A stretch of DNA of 35,096 bases from Burkholderiales bacterium (GTDB lineage Bacteria > Pseudomonadota > Gammaproteobacteria > Burkholderiales > Burkholderiaceae_C): the NCBI GenBank assembly GCA_028868995.1, contig JAGWTH010000040.1:1-35096 (forward strand), read 5' to 3'. The notes below the pieces were generated by a model that saw only the letters and a program-made list of their open reading frames with translations, searched no databases and was not told the DNA's origin. The position numbers and the translations under genes are program-made. The stretch's first letter is position 1, and every line of letters begins with the position of its first letter. This document shows positions 8,150-16,947 of the stretch, piece by piece.

Positions 8150-8221
8150 GCCGCGATTATCCGCGCACTCGCCGCCGTCGCGAGGGACGTTCCCGCGACC
8201 CCGCCACCCGCAACGGCCGCT

Positions 8222-8240
8222 CGCGCCCCCCGGGGGCGCG
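8222..8240 (-). terminator. Hairpin after the Bug-family receptor gene
   Basis: CGCGCCCCC at 8222-8230 and GGGGGCGCG at 8232-8240 are exact complements around one base, giving a realistic stem of about 7 bp. It lies 5 bp after the stop codon of the minus-strand receptor gene. No U-run follows, so it is only a candidate terminator. Confidence 0.4.
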
Positions 8241-8245
8241 GACGC

Positions 8246-9217
8246 TCATTCCGCCTTGATGTGGTTGTCCTTGACCACCTTGGCCCAGATGTCCACCTGG
8301 CGGTCGACGAAGTCCCGGGCCGCCTCGGGCGTGCCGCCCACGATGTTGATGCCCTGCTGGCGCAGCTTGGTCGCGATCTCGGGCAGCTGCAGGGCCTTGT
8401 TCACTTCCTCGTTCATGCGCTTCACCACCTCCGGCGGGGCCTTGGCCGAGGCGATCATGGCCCACCAGGTCGGCGCGTCGAAGGCGGGATAGCCGCTTTC
8501 GGCGATGGTCGGCACGTCCGGCAGCTCGGGCGAGCGCTTGCTGGTGGTCACCGCCAGCGGCCGCAGGCGCTTGCTGTCGATGTGCGGCTTCATCACGAAC
8601 ACCGAGGCGATCGCCAGCGGCACCTGGCCCGCGATGGCGTCCTGCATGAGCGGGCCGCCCCCCTTGTAGGGCACGTGGGTCATCTCCAGCCCGCCCTCGC
8701 GCGACAGCAGCGTCATCGCGAGGTGGCCCAGGCTGCCCGAGCCCACGGTGCCGAAGGCCACGTTCTTCTTCGCCTTGGCCGCGGCGACCACGTCGCCGAA
8801 GGTCTTGTACGGCGAATCGGCGTAGGTGGCGATCACCATCGCGGACGTGCCGATCAGGATGACCGGCGCGAGGTCCTTCTTGGTGTCGTAGGGCAGGTTG
8901 GGGATCAGCGACTGGTTGACGCCGTGGGTGTCGAACACCATGGCGAAGCTGTAGCCGTCGCCCCCGCCGTGCGCGACGGCCGCCGTCCCGATGGAGCCGG
9001 AGGCGCCGCCCTTGTTCTCCACGATCACCGTCTGGCCCAGCTGCTTGGCCAGCTGCGGCGCCAGGATGCGGGCCACCTGGTCGACCGAGCCGCCGGGCGG
9101 GAACACTGCCACCAGCCGGATCGGCTGGCGCTTCGGCCAGTCGCCCGCCTGGGCGTGGACACCGGGGATGGCGCAGGCCGCGAGGGCCAGGGCAAGAAGG
9201 ATTCGGCGCGTGTGCAT
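8246..9217 (-). CDS. Bug-family (TctC-like) periplasmic solute-binding protein
   Basis: A 323-residue periplasmic receptor of the tripartite tricarboxylate transporter (Bug) family, which binds carboxylates and related small molecules. The signal peptide MHTRRILLALALAACAIPGV is followed by an Ala-rich cleavage site and WPKRQPIRLVAVFPPGGSVD, the family hallmark; VENKGGASGSIG (about 65-76) and PYDTKKDLAPV are also typical. ATG 9217 is chosen over the more upstream ATG at 9259 because it begins directly at the signal peptide and has GGAG a few bases upstream. No TctA/TctB membrane genes are nearby, so it is one of the orphan receptors that are abundant in Burkholderiales. The substrate cannot be read from sequence. 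It is divergent from the Nudix/MBL gene by 28 bp. Confidence 0.92.
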   Translation of the reverse strand: MHTRRILLALALAACAIPGVHAQAGDWPKRQPIRLVAVFPPGGSVDQVARILAPQLAKQLGQTVIVENKGGASGSIGTAAVAHGGGDGYSFAMVFDTHGVNQSLIPNLPYDTKKDLAPVILIGTSAMVIATYADSPYKTFGDVVAAAKAKKNVAFGTVGSGSLGHLAMTLLSREGGLEMTHVPYKGGGPLMQDAIAGQVPLAIASVFVMKPHIDSKRLRPLAVTTSKRSPELPDVPTIAESGYPAFDAPTWWAMIASAKAPPEVVKRMNEEVNKALQLPEIATKLRQQGINIVGGTPEAARDFVDRQVDIWAKVVKDNHIKAE

Positions 9218-9245
9218 GGAGTCTCCGCGTGATGTAATGGTCCGC

Positions 9246-10880
9246 ATGGTAAGAGCCACCCAGCTGCTGCATCCTCAGCGGGAACCCGCAGTCCCCCGTC
9301 CGGCGGCCACCGTGCTGCTGCTGCGCGACACCGCAGCGGGGCTGGAGGTCCTGATGACGCGGCGTTCGGCCACCGCCAGCTTCGCGCCCGGCGCCTACGT
9401 GTTCCCGGGCGGCGGCATCGACGCGGCCGACGCCGCGGCGCACGACCTCGCCGCGCACCGGCCCGGCCTGCAGGCGCTGCAGCTCACGCAGGCCATCGCC
9501 GCCATCCGCGAGAGCTTCGAGGAACTGGGCATCCTGCTGGCGCGCCACCGCGACGGCCGCCCGCTGGCGGCGGCGGACCTCGCCGCGCTCGACCGGCGCG
9601 CCCCCTTCGCCGCCCAGTGCCGCGAGCGCGGACTGGTGCTGGCCGCCGACCAGGTCTTCCTGCTCGCGCACTGGATCACCGACCGCGACCTGCCGCGGCG
9701 CTTCGACGTGCCCTTCCTGGTCGCGCGCATGCCGCACGGCCAGGCCCCCGTCGCGGACGAGGCGGAGCAGTTCGAGCCGGTGTGGGTGCGCCCGGCCGAG
9801 GCGCTGGCGCGTCACCGGGACGGCCGCTTCTTCATGATCTTCCCCACCATCCGCACGCTGGAGCGGCTGGAAAAGTACGCGGACGTGGACGCGGTGCTGG
9901 CCGCCTGCGCCGGCGAACAGCCGCTGTGGACCAGTTGCCCGCGCGCGGGGTACGTGCAGGGCGCCGAGGCCCGCTTCATGGAGCACGAGATGCCCTACGG
10001 CGAGCTCGCGCTGGTGAGCCCCGACGGCCAGATCGTGCACCGCCTGGACTGGCAGGCCGAGCAGCCGGTGCAGCTGCTGAAGAACCTCGCACGGCTGACG
10101 GCGTCCAACCCCGGCGTGATGACCGGCCCGGGCACCAACAGCTATGTCGTCGGCGACCCCGACACCGGCTACATCGTGATCGACCCGGGCCCCGACGACC
10201 CGGCCCACCAGGAGCGCCTGTGGCGGGCGGCGAACGGCGACATCCGGATGATCGTCTGCACCCACTCGCATGCGGACCACTCGCCCGGCGCGCGGCCGCT
10301 GCAGGCCCTGTGCCGCCACCAGCCGCCCATCCTGGGCCTGCCCTCGGCGCCGACGGCGCGCCCGGCCAGCGCCTTCACGCCCGACCGCGCGCTGGCCGAC
10401 GGCGAGGTGCTGGCGCTCGCGGGCCACGGCCGCACGCACAGCCTGAAGGTGCTGCACACGCCGGGCCACGCGGCGAACCACCTGTGCCTGGTGCTGCTGG
10501 AGGACGGCCTGCTGTTCTCGGGCGACCATGTCCTCAACGGCAGCACCACGGTGGTGGACCCGCCCGACGGCGACATGACGGCCTACCTCGAGTCGCTGGA
10601 CCGCCTGTCCGCCGCCTGTGAAGAATTTGGCATCGAGTTCATCCTTCCGGCGCACGGTCATGCCCTGGGCTTCGCGCGGCAGGCGATCGCCACGCTCAAG
10701 GCGCACCGCCTGCAGCGCGAGGCGAAGATCGTCGCCGCCATGCGCCAGCGGCCCCACGGCACGCTGGAGGACTGGGTGGAACTGGCCTATGCCGACGTGC
10801 CGCCGCGCATGTGGCCGGTGGCCCAGCGCTCGCTGCTGGCGCACGTACAACGGATCGAGGCGCTGCAACTGGCCGGCTGA
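9246..10880 (+). CDS. Nudix hydrolase fused to metallo-beta-lactamase-fold hydrolase
   Basis: A 544-residue two-domain protein. The N-terminal part (about 15-230) is a NUDT19-like Nudix domain: VFPGGGID (52-59) is followed, after an insertion, by the REsFEELG half of the Nudix box (88-95), an arrangement found in NUDT19-type CoA/acyl-CoA pyrophosphatases. The C-terminal part (about 270-470) is a metallo-beta-lactamase fold with THSHADH (339-345), HTPGH (404-408), the bridging Asp427 in FSGDH and His470 in PAHGH, so the two-metal site looks complete. The last 70 residues resemble the winged helix of LACTB2-like proteins. The join is continuous in one frame. ATG 9246 or 9237 are equally possible starts; neither has a strong ribosome site. 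Substrates are unknown; hydrolysis of a nucleotide-linked acyl compound is a guess. Confidence 0.85.
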   Translation: MVRATQLLHPQREPAVPRPAATVLLLRDTAAGLEVLMTRRSATASFAPGAYVFPGGGIDAADAAAHDLAAHRPGLQALQLTQAIAAIRESFEELGILLARHRDGRPLAAADLAALDRRAPFAAQCRERGLVLAADQVFLLAHWITDRDLPRRFDVPFLVARMPHGQAPVADEAEQFEPVWVRPAEALARHRDGRFFMIFPTIRTLERLEKYADVDAVLAACAGEQPLWTSCPRAGYVQGAEARFMEHEMPYGELALVSPDGQIVHRLDWQAEQPVQLLKNLARLTASNPGVMTGPGTNSYVVGDPDTGYIVIDPGPDDPAHQERLWRAANGDIRMIVCTHSHADHSPGARPLQALCRHQPPILGLPSAPTARPASAFTPDRALADGEVLALAGHGRTHSLKVLHTPGHAANHLCLVLLEDGLLFSGDHVLNGSTTVVDPPDGDMTAYLESLDRLSAACEEFGIEFILPAHGHALGFARQAIATLKAHRLQREAKIVAAMRQRPHGTLEDWVELAYADVPPRMWPVAQRSLLAHVQRIEALQLAG

Positions 10881-10890
10881 GAGGCGCCCC

Positions 10891-10910
10891 ATGCCGCCCT
10901 CGGGCGGCAT
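10891..10910 (+). terminator. Hairpin 10 bp after the Nudix/MBL gene
   Basis: ATGCCGCC (10891-10898), loop CTCG, GGCGGCAT (10903-10910): a perfect 8-bp stem closed by a tetraloop, just after the stop at 10880. The following CCCTTCC is a poor U-tract, so termination is plausible but not proven. Confidence 0.5.
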
Positions 10911-10944
10911 CCCTTCCAGCCGCGCGGCACACCTGCCGCGCCCC

Positions 10945-10975
10945 GGACCGCGCGGAATAGCATGCAGCGCGGTCC
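10945..10975. repeat. 9-bp inverted repeat with 13-nt loop
   Basis: GGACCGCGC at 10945-10953 and GCGCGGTCC at 10967-10975 are exact complements. It is the second of four hairpins packed between the Nudix/MBL gene and rnpB. The function is unknown; no U-run follows on either strand. Confidence 0.5.
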
Positions 10976-10979
10976 CACC

Positions 10980-11014
10980 ATGAGACATCCCGGATTCACT
11001 CCGGGATGTCTCAT
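10980..11014. repeat. Perfect 15-bp inverted repeat, 5-nt loop
   Basis: The left arm at 10980-10994 begins ATGAGACATCCCGG; the right arm at 11000-11014 is its exact complement; the loop is TTCAC. The perfection is well beyond chance. It is not followed by a U-run on either strand, so it is not a standard terminator. It may be part of a small RNA, a repeat-family member or a bidirectional transcription block. Confidence 0.6.
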
Positions 11015-11027
11015 CTGATCGAGAAAC

Positions 11028-11060
11028 CACTTGCAAAACGCCGCAGGCGTTTTGCAAGTG
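11028..11060. repeat. Perfect 15-bp inverted repeat, 3-nt loop, downstream of rnpB
   Basis: CACTTGCAAAACGCC at 11028-11042 is the exact complement of 11046-11060, with loop GCA. It lies about 12 bp past the 3' end of rnpB on the minus strand and is followed there by GTTTCTC, a weak U-tract. It could be the rnpB terminator, and its AT-richer arms stand out from the GC-rich surroundings. Confidence 0.6.
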
Positions 11061-11071
11061 AAGATAGATGT

Positions 11072-11433
11072 GAAGTCCGCCGATACGCCGGATTTTGTGC
11101 GCCCGGTCGCCCGGGCGTGACCGCCATTCTTCTGGGCCGGGGGTCGCCCCCACGGCTCGGTGCTACCTACCCGCCGGCTGCCCGCGGGACCACGGGATCG
11201 GGAGGTCGGACGTGCCGCCCTCCGTGCACCGGCCTATTTGGTATTGCTGCGCGTAGAGATTGCCCGTTTCACCCCTCCAGCCCCGCTTGCGCGGACCTGG
11301 AGGACTCGTCTCTGTTGCTCTGATCCTCACCTCGCGGTGGACAGGTGTTGCCTGCTACGCTGCCCTGTGCAGTCCGGACGTTCCTCCAGTGCGGCCTTTC
11401 GGCGATTGCACCAGCGACGGCCTGGCGAACTTC
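11072..11433 (-). ncRNA. rnpB: RNase P RNA, bacterial type A
   Basis: This is the catalytic RNA of RNase P, which matures tRNA 5' ends. On the minus strand the 5' end reads GAAGTTCGCC (11433-11424) and pairs with GGCGGACTTC (11081-11072), a 10-bp P1 helix with one G-U. The conserved core near the 5' side reads GGAGGAACGTCCGGACT, the middle holds CCAAATAGG, and the 3' side has AGAAGAATGGCGGTC, then ACAAAATCCGGCGTATCGG, matching the P4 partner region of E. coli rnpB. Between the last two lies an extra hairpin GCCCGG-GCGA-CCGGGC closed by a GNRA tetraloop. The length of about 362 nt fits the type. Exact ends may differ by a few bases. No protein gene is supported here on either strand. Confidence 0.95.
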
Positions 11434-11441
11434 ACGCGGAG

Positions 11442-11447
11442 ATTATC
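11442..11447 (-). promoter_or_regulatory. rnpB: Candidate -10 element of rnpB
   Basis: On the minus strand GATAAT (11447-11442) ends 8 nt before the inferred 5' end of rnpB at 11433, the spacing expected of a sigma-70 promoter. A -35 hexamer would fall inside the htpX terminator hairpin (11459-11484), and no TTGACA-like sequence is visible there. Confidence 0.5.
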
Positions 11448-11458
11448 CCTCGCGAACG

Positions 11459-11484
11459 AAAAGGCCGCCCGAGGGCGGCCTTTT
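11459..11484 (-). terminator. htpX: Rho-independent terminator of htpX
   Basis: AAAAGGCCGCCC at 11459-11470 is the exact complement of 11473-11484; the GC core closes on a CGAG loop, and on the minus strand the stem ends in TTTT. It lies 18 bp after the htpX stop codon and just before rnpB. The symmetric A/T flanks would let it act on both strands. Confidence 0.85.
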
Positions 11485-11502
11485 CCGGGAGGGGCAAGCG
11501 CC

Positions 11503-12372
11503 TCACGCGGCCTGCTGCAGCGCGGCGATCCGTTCCTCGATCGGCGGGTGGGTGGAGAACAGCTTGCCCACGCCGGAGGTGATGCCCATGGACTGCAGGC
11601 TCTTGGGCAGCTCGCCCGGGACCATGCCGCCCAGGCGGGCCAGCGCGTGGATCATCGGCTGCCGGCGGCCCATCAGCTCGGTGGAGCCGCGGTCGGCACG
11701 GAACTCGCGCTGGCGCGAGAACCAGGCCACGATCATGGCGGCGACGAAGCCGAGCAGGATGTCCAGCACGATGGTCGTCACGTAGTAGCCGATGCCGGGG
11801 CCGCGACGCTCCTCGCCGCGATTGAGCCAGCCGTCGACGATGTAGCCGATCACCCGCGACAGGAACACGACGAAGGTGTTCATCACGCCCTGGATCAGGG
11901 TCATGGTCACCATGTCGCCGTTGGCGATGTGCGCCACCTCGTGGCCGATCACCGCCTCGACCTCCTCGCGGGTCATGCCCTGCAGCAGGCCGGTGGACAC
12001 GGCCACCAGGGCGCTGTTCTTGAAGGCGCCGGTGGCGAAGGCGTTCGGTTCGCCCTCGAAGATGCCGACCTCGGGCATGCCGATCTTCGCCTGGTCGGCG
12101 AAGCGGCGGACCGTCTCGACGATCCAGGCCTCGTCGGCGTTGCGCGGCTGGGCTATCACCTGCACGCCCGCGCTCCACTTGGCCATGGGCTTGGAGATCA
12201 GCAGCGAGATGAACGCGCCGCCGAAGCCCATGAGGAAGGCGAACACCAGCAGCGCGCCCAGGTTCAGGCCCTGGGCGGTCAGGTAGCGGTTGACCCCCAG
12301 CAGGCTCGCGACCACGCCGAGCACGACGACCACGGCCAGGTTGGTTGCCAGAAAGAGGAAGATGCGTTTCAT
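11503..12372 (-). CDS. htpX: Membrane zinc metalloprotease HtpX
   Basis: HtpX is an M48-family inner-membrane protease that removes misfolded membrane proteins. The 289-residue protein has two N-terminal membrane helices (about 4-26 and 38-60), the zinc motif HEVAH at 144-148, the third ligand Glu223 in REFRAD, and further hydrophobic segments at about 157-180 and 195-217. Length and motif spacing match E. coli HtpX (293 residues). ATG 12372 gives the standard start [16 protein letters not shown]. It ends with a strong terminator at 11459-11484. The 69 bp upstream separate it from the DUF3025 gene; I see no convincing heat-shock promoter there. Confidence 0.96.
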   Translation of the reverse strand: MKRIFLFLATNLAVVVVLGVVASLLGVNRYLTAQGLNLGALLVFAFLMGFGGAFISLLISKPMAKWSAGVQVIAQPRNADEAWIVETVRRFADQAKIGMPEVGIFEGEPNAFATGAFKNSALVAVSTGLLQGMTREEVEAVIGHEVAHIANGDMVTMTLIQGVMNTFVVFLSRVIGYIVDGWLNRGEERRGPGIGYYVTTIVLDILLGFVAAMIVAWFSRQREFRADRGSTELMGRRQPMIHALARLGGMVPGELPKSLQSMGITSGVGKLFSTHPPIEERIAALQQAA

Positions 12373-12441
12373 TGCTTTGGAAACTCCGAAGGGTGGAAGG
12401 ATTCACCCTCGCGCGCCAGATGAGGTTGCGCCAACCGGAAA

Positions 12442-13227
12442 TCAAGAGCGCGAGGAGCCCGCAAACGTTCTTGTTGTGGTGGGTTCTGGCGTCTTGCGTG
12501 GACGGAATACGAGGGAGTCATCATAAAAGGAAAAGTTCTCGTTTTCGGCCCACCAGCCGGGCACGCCCAGCACCGGCAAGGGGGTGAACGGCTTGGCCGC
12601 GAGCGCCTGCGAAGTGCAGCGCGCGGCCAGCCAGGCGTCCGCATCCGCTCCTGAATCGAGAGCAGCATCCTCGCACCAGACATGGGCCGTGAGGCCTTTT
12701 CTCGGTGAAACCAGCTGCTCCAGAAGGGCGTGGCCGAAGACCTGCAGGCGCGCCTCGCGCCACAGGGGCCGCAGCTCCACGAACAAACGCCGCCAGGCAC
12801 GCTCGCGCAGCGCCTGCCACAGCGCCGGCGGTGCCTGCAGCAGCGCGCCGTTCTCGTCGAACACCGTGATGGCGTCGCGCACCGGCCCGCGCCGCGCCCT
12901 GATGCCGTCGCGGGCGATCTCGGCGGCCTGCAGTCGGTTGAGCGCCGCCTTGGCGCGCGGGAAACGCAGCCAGACCAGGCCGTTGAAGAAATCGTGCAGG
13001 CCCGGGCGCACGGGACACTGGCCGGTCTCGAAGATGAACCGCTCGTAGGGCATGCCGGCCGGCAGCCGCTCCTGCGGGACGAAGCGCACCGGGGCGCCGC
13101 CGGCGTTGAGCGCTTCGTGTTGCGGCACTCCGGCGGCCACGTGCGCGGCGATCGCCTCGCCCGGCTCGCGCCAGGGCACGAACCAGGGCTGCGCCCAGTC
13201 GACCGGGCCTAGGCCGCCACCCGCCAC
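12442..13227 (-). CDS. DUF3025 domain-containing protein
   Basis: A 261-residue soluble protein recognised as DUF3025 by the core [20 protein letters not shown] (about 78-97), [13 protein letters not shown] (about 118-130) and a C-terminal half with [11 protein letters not shown] and GVPGWW. The family's function is unknown. The start is GTG at 13227, which overlaps the end of pyrC by 19 bp, so translation is probably coupled; no other start within the first 15 codons fits the family N-terminus (VDWAQPWF) as well. It has no signal peptide or membrane helix. Its position directly behind pyrC on the same strand is the only context clue. Confidence 0.85.
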   Translation of the reverse strand: MAGGGLGPVDWAQPWFVPWREPGEAIAAHVAAGVPQHEALNAGGAPVRFVPQERLPAGMPYERFIFETGQCPVRPGLHDFFNGLVWLRFPRAKAALNRLQAAEIARDGIRARRGPVRDAITVFDENGALLQAPPALWQALRERAWRRLFVELRPLWREARLQVFGHALLEQLVSPRKGLTAHVWCEDAALDSGADADAWLAARCTSQALAAKPFTPLPVLGVPGWWAENENFSFYDDSLVFRPRKTPEPTTTRTFAGSSRS

Positions 13228-14243
13228 GGCAGCGTCTCGCCGCCGCGCAGCGGCTTGAGCTGCGCCTCGCCGAAGGGAACGCTCTCGGGCAGCGGGAACG
13301 GTTCCTTCTTCAGGGTCAACGTGCCGGTATTGCGCGGCAGGCCGTAGAAGTCGGCGCCGAAGAAGCTGGCGAAGCCCTCCAGCTTGTCGAGCGCACCGGC
13401 GGCCTCGAAGGCCTCGGCGTAGAGCTCCATCGCCGACAGCGCCGTGTAGCAGCCGGCGCAGCCCAGGGCGTGCTCCTTGAGCGCCGACGGGTGCGGCGCG
13501 CTGTCGGTGCCCAGGAAAAACTTCGGGCTGCCGCTGGTGGCCGCTGCCACCAGCGCCTGGCGGTGCACCTCGCGCTTGAGCACCGGCAGGCAGTAGTAGT
13601 GCGGCCGGATGCCGCCCAGGAAGATCGCGTTGCGGTTGTACAGGAGGTGGTGCGCGGTGATCGTGCCGGCGATGAAGCGGTTGCCTTCGCGCACGTACTG
13701 CACCGATTCCCTGGTGGTCATGTGCTCCACCACGATCTTCAGCTCGGGGAAGTCGCGGCGCAGCGGCTCGAGCTTGCGCTCCAGGAACACCGCCTCGCGG
13801 TCGAAGATGTCGATCTCGGGGTCGGTCACCTCGCCGTGCACCAGCAGCAGCAGGCCCTCGCGCTGCATGGCCTCCAGCGTGCGGTACGTCTTGCGGATGT
13901 CGGTCACCCCGGCGTCGCTGTTGGTGGTGGCGCCTGCGGGGTAGAGCTTCAGGGCGAACACGCCGGCCGCCTTGGCGCGGGCGATCTCCTCGGGCGGCAG
14001 CTTGTCGGTGAGGTAAAGCGACATCAGCGGCTGGAAGCTCATGCCTTTCGGCACCGCAGCCAGGATGCGCTCGCGGTAGGCGACGGCCTGCGCCGCCGTG
14101 GTCACCGGGGGCTTCAGGTTGGGCATGATCAGCGCCCGGCCGAACTGCGCCGCGGTATGCGGCACGACCGAGGCCATGGCCGCCCCGTCGCGCACGTGCA
14201 GGTGCCAGTCGTCGGGGCGGGTGATGGTGAGGGTCTGGGACAT
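13209..14243 (-). CDS. pyrC: Dihydroorotase, class II
   Basis: PyrC catalyses the reversible cyclisation of carbamoyl aspartate to dihydroorotate in pyrimidine synthesis. The 344-residue protein is the E. coli PyrC type (348 residues). Zinc-site residues are in register: His14 and His16 (WHLHVRDG), Lys99 to be carboxylated ([14 protein letters not shown]), His136 (LLVHGEV), His174 (VVEHMTT) and Asp247 (LGTDSAPH). The frame is open further upstream, to about 14444, but that extension runs through a repeat element and has no family similarity. ATG 14243 gives the usual [20 protein letters not shown]. It is the first gene of a probable pyrC-DUF3025 unit. Confidence 0.96.
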   Translation of the reverse strand: MSQTLTITRPDDWHLHVRDGAAMASVVPHTAAQFGRALIMPNLKPPVTTAAQAVAYRERILAAVPKGMSFQPLMSLYLTDKLPPEEIARAKAAGVFALKLYPAGATTNSDAGVTDIRKTYRTLEAMQREGLLLLVHGEVTDPEIDIFDREAVFLERKLEPLRRDFPELKIVVEHMTTRESVQYVREGNRFIAGTITAHHLLYNRNAIFLGGIRPHYYCLPVLKREVHRQALVAAATSGSPKFFLGTDSAPHPSALKEHALGCAGCYTALSAMELYAEAFEAAGALDKLEGFASFFGADFYGLPRNTGTLTLKKEPFPLPESVPFGEAQLKPLRGGETLPWRVAA

Positions 14244-14282
14244 GGTTCGGGATTGTCCCACTTCAGCGGTGGTGTTCAGGGT

Positions 14283-14439
14283 GGGGGAGGGTGGTCCGGG
14301 CACCCCGCTCTCCGGGCGCGTCGCACAGAACAGGTCAGGAAGAACCGAGGACTTTGATGCGGGCGAACAGCTTGGCGCACTGCTGTCCATGGGTGTGCGA
14401 ATAGGCCCTGCGATCGGGCTACCCGGACCACCCTCCCCC
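14283..14439 (+). mobile_element. MITE-like element, copy A
   Basis: A 157-bp unit bounded by perfect 18-bp terminal inverted repeats (14283-14300, beginning GGGGGAGGGTGG, and its complement at 14422-14439). The inside contains CGCGTCGCACAGAACAGGTC (from about 14317) and a segment around 14395-14410 ending in AATAGGCCCTG. No coding potential fits a transposase. A related copy lies inverted at 14514-14664. I find no clear target duplication. It is probably a non-autonomous dispersed element of the host genus; I do not recognise a named family. Confidence 0.6.
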
Positions 14440-14513
14440 TGCACGCGGCGCGTGTTCGAGAAGTGGCGGAGTTTCGCGCCCTGCGCTCATGCGCGCTGCC
14501 AACGCCGCGGCTG

Positions 14514-14664
14514 GAGGTCGGTGATCGGGTGTCCGGACGCAGGCCCTATTCGCACTCTCCTGGACAGGAATGCACCAAGCCGCCGGTCCGCATCCAAGGC
14601 GCCTGTTCTCCCTGACCTGTTCTGTGCGACGCGGCCGGAGTCCGGACACCCGGTCACCGGCCTC
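14514..14664 (-). mobile_element. MITE-like element, copy B, inverted relative to copy A
   Basis: A 151-bp unit with 25-bp terminal inverted repeats differing at two positions (14514-14538 and 14640-14664, each containing CGGGTGTCCGGAC or its complement). On the minus strand the inside reads CGCGTCGCACAGAACAGGTC, then AGTGCGAATAGGGCCTGCG, closely matching copy A by eye. The tips differ from those of copy A, so the pair shares a core but has diverged ends. The 74 bp between the copies (14440-14513) shows nothing I can name. Confidence 0.6.
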
Positions 14665-14725
14665 GGCTCCGGTCCCACGATCACCCTCCAGGGAGCTGGA
14701 GCGATACCAAGGCCCGAAAAAACTC

Positions 14726-15478
<753 letters not shown>

Positions 15479-15488
15479 GGCGTGTCCT

Positions 15489-16157
15489 TCAGCGGATGAT
15501 GGCGATCTTCTTCTGCAGCTGCTTCACGAGGTACGACAGGGCGAAGCAGATGACGAAGTAGAAGGCGGCGGCGAGGATGTAGCTCTCGCGCGGGTGGCTC
15601 AGGTTGTTGCCGGCCACGGTGAAGCCGTGCAGCATGTCGTGCGCGGTGATGATGTAGACCAGCGAGGTGTCCTGGAACAGGATGATGGTCTGCGTCAGGA
15701 ACACCGGGATCATGTTGCGAAAGGCCTGCGGCAGGATCACCAGCCGCATGTTCTGGCCGTAGCTCATGCCCAGCGCCTGGCCGGCGAACACCTGGCCGCG
15801 CGGGATGGACTGGATGCCGGCGCGCACGATCTCGGAGAAGTACGCCGCCTCGAAGGCGATGAAGGTGATCACCGCCGACAGCTCCGCGCCGATCGGCCGG
15901 CCGATCACCAGCGGCACCATCAGGAAGAACCACAGCAGCATCATCAGCAGCGGGATGGAGCGCATGCCGTTGACGTAGATGGCGGCGGGGATCTCCAGCA
16001 CCTTCGCGCCGGACAGGCGCATCAGCGCGAGCACCGTGCCGAACAGGATGCCGCCCAGCGTGGCGACCGCCGTCAGCGCGAAACTGAAGTACATCCCCTG
16101 CAGGATGTACGAGCGGAAGACTTCGCCGGTGAAGAAGGAGAAATCGAGCGGGCCCAT
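15489..16157 (-). CDS. gltK: Glutamate/aspartate-type ABC transporter permease GltK-like
   Basis: A 222-residue inner-membrane permease of the HisM/GltK family with about five hydrophobic helices (for example 18-48, 66-88 and 185-208). The cytoplasmic EAA loop, which contacts the ATPase, is [20 protein letters not shown]. It pairs with GltJ to form the channel. Its ATG (16157) shares one base with the gltJ stop codon in a TGATG junction, indicating translational coupling. Confidence 0.9.
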   Translation of the reverse strand: MGPLDFSFFTGEVFRSYILQGMYFSFALTAVATLGGILFGTVLALMRLSGAKVLEIPAAIYVNGMRSIPLLMMLLWFFLMVPLVIGRPIGAELSAVITFIAFEAAYFSEIVRAGIQSIPRGQVFAGQALGMSYGQNMRLVILPQAFRNMIPVFLTQTIILFQDTSLVYIITAHDMLHGFTVAGNNLSHPRESYILAAAFYFVICFALSYLVKQLQKKIAIIR

Positions 16158-16918
16158 CAGTGACCGCCCCCTGCGCCGGCCACGAAGCCGGGCACGCGCA
16201 CCCGCTTCTCGATGAAGGCCATGATGCGGTTGATGGCGAAGGCGGAGACGATGTAGAGGAAGGTGACCGCCAGGTACACCTCGATGCCATGGGCCGTCTC
16301 CTCGCCCACCTGCTGCGCGTAGAAGGTCAGCTCCGTGATCGACACCGCGAACGCGACCGAGGAGTTCTTGAAGATGTTCATCGCCTCGCTGGTGAGCGGG
16401 GGGATGATGATCCGGAAGGCCATCGGCAGCAGCACGTAGCGGTAGTACTGCGGCGTGGTGAAGCCCAGGGCCATGCCGGCGTGGCGTTGCCCGCGCGGCA
16501 GCGCCTGGATGCCCGCGCGCACCTGCTCCGCGATGCGCGCCGAGGTGAACAGGCCCAGGCCCACGACCACCAGCGCCAGCTTCGGCACGTCGGCGACGGC
16601 GGGCACGAGCGCGGGCACGACGTGGTACCAGAGGAAGATCTGGACCAGCAGCGGGATGTTGCGGAACAGCTCGACCCACCCGTTGCCCAGTCGGGTGAGC
16701 CAGGGGCTGTCCGGCAGCGTGCGGAGGGTGCCGATGACGACCCCGACCAGCAGGGCGACGACCAGCGACAGGGCCGAGACCAGCACCGTCTGCCCCCAGG
16801 CCTGCAGCAGCCAGTCCAGGTAGGTCTGCGTGCCCTTGAGCCCGCCGGTGCCGAAGCAGCCGGCCACCGGCGTCCGGTCGATCGTGTCCTGACAGAAGAC
16901 CTGCCAATCGAGCGCCAT
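16157..16918 (-). CDS. gltJ: Glutamate/aspartate-type ABC transporter permease GltJ-like
   Basis: A 253-residue permease of the same family. A hydrophilic N-terminus of about 40 residues (MALDWQVFCQDTIDRTPVAG) precedes the helices and is typical of GltJ. The EAA loop reads AGIQALPRGQRHAGMALGFT. TM segments lie at about 43-66, 88-128 and 180-240. It forms a heterodimer with GltK. It follows gltI with a 63-bp gap that holds a small hairpin, a common arrangement that lets the receptor be made in excess over the permeases. Confidence 0.9.
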   Translation of the reverse strand: MALDWQVFCQDTIDRTPVAGCFGTGGLKGTQTYLDWLLQAWGQTVLVSALSLVVALLVGVVIGTLRTLPDSPWLTRLGNGWVELFRNIPLLVQIFLWYHVVPALVPAVADVPKLALVVVGLGLFTSARIAEQVRAGIQALPRGQRHAGMALGFTTPQYYRYVLLPMAFRIIIPPLTSEAMNIFKNSSVAFAVSITELTFYAQQVGEETAHGIEVYLAVTFLYIVSAFAINRIMAFIEKRVRVPGFVAGAGGGH

Positions 16919-16947
16919 GCGCTGCTCCTGGTCGTTCCGGGCAGACT

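Noticed and set aside
8991..9245. An N-terminal extension of the Nudix/MBL protein
   Set aside because: It would lie antisense inside the Bug-family receptor gene and shows no similarity; the Nudix domain begins shortly after 9246.
11006..11582. Plus-strand frames across 11006-11582
   Set aside because: They cross the RNase P RNA gene and the htpX 3' end; the RNA call has paired ends and conserved cores.
13209..14444. A pyrC start about 67 codons upstream of 14243
   Set aside because: The extension runs through MITE-like copy A and its terminal repeat and has no similarity to dihydroorotases; ATG 14243 gives the normal family start.
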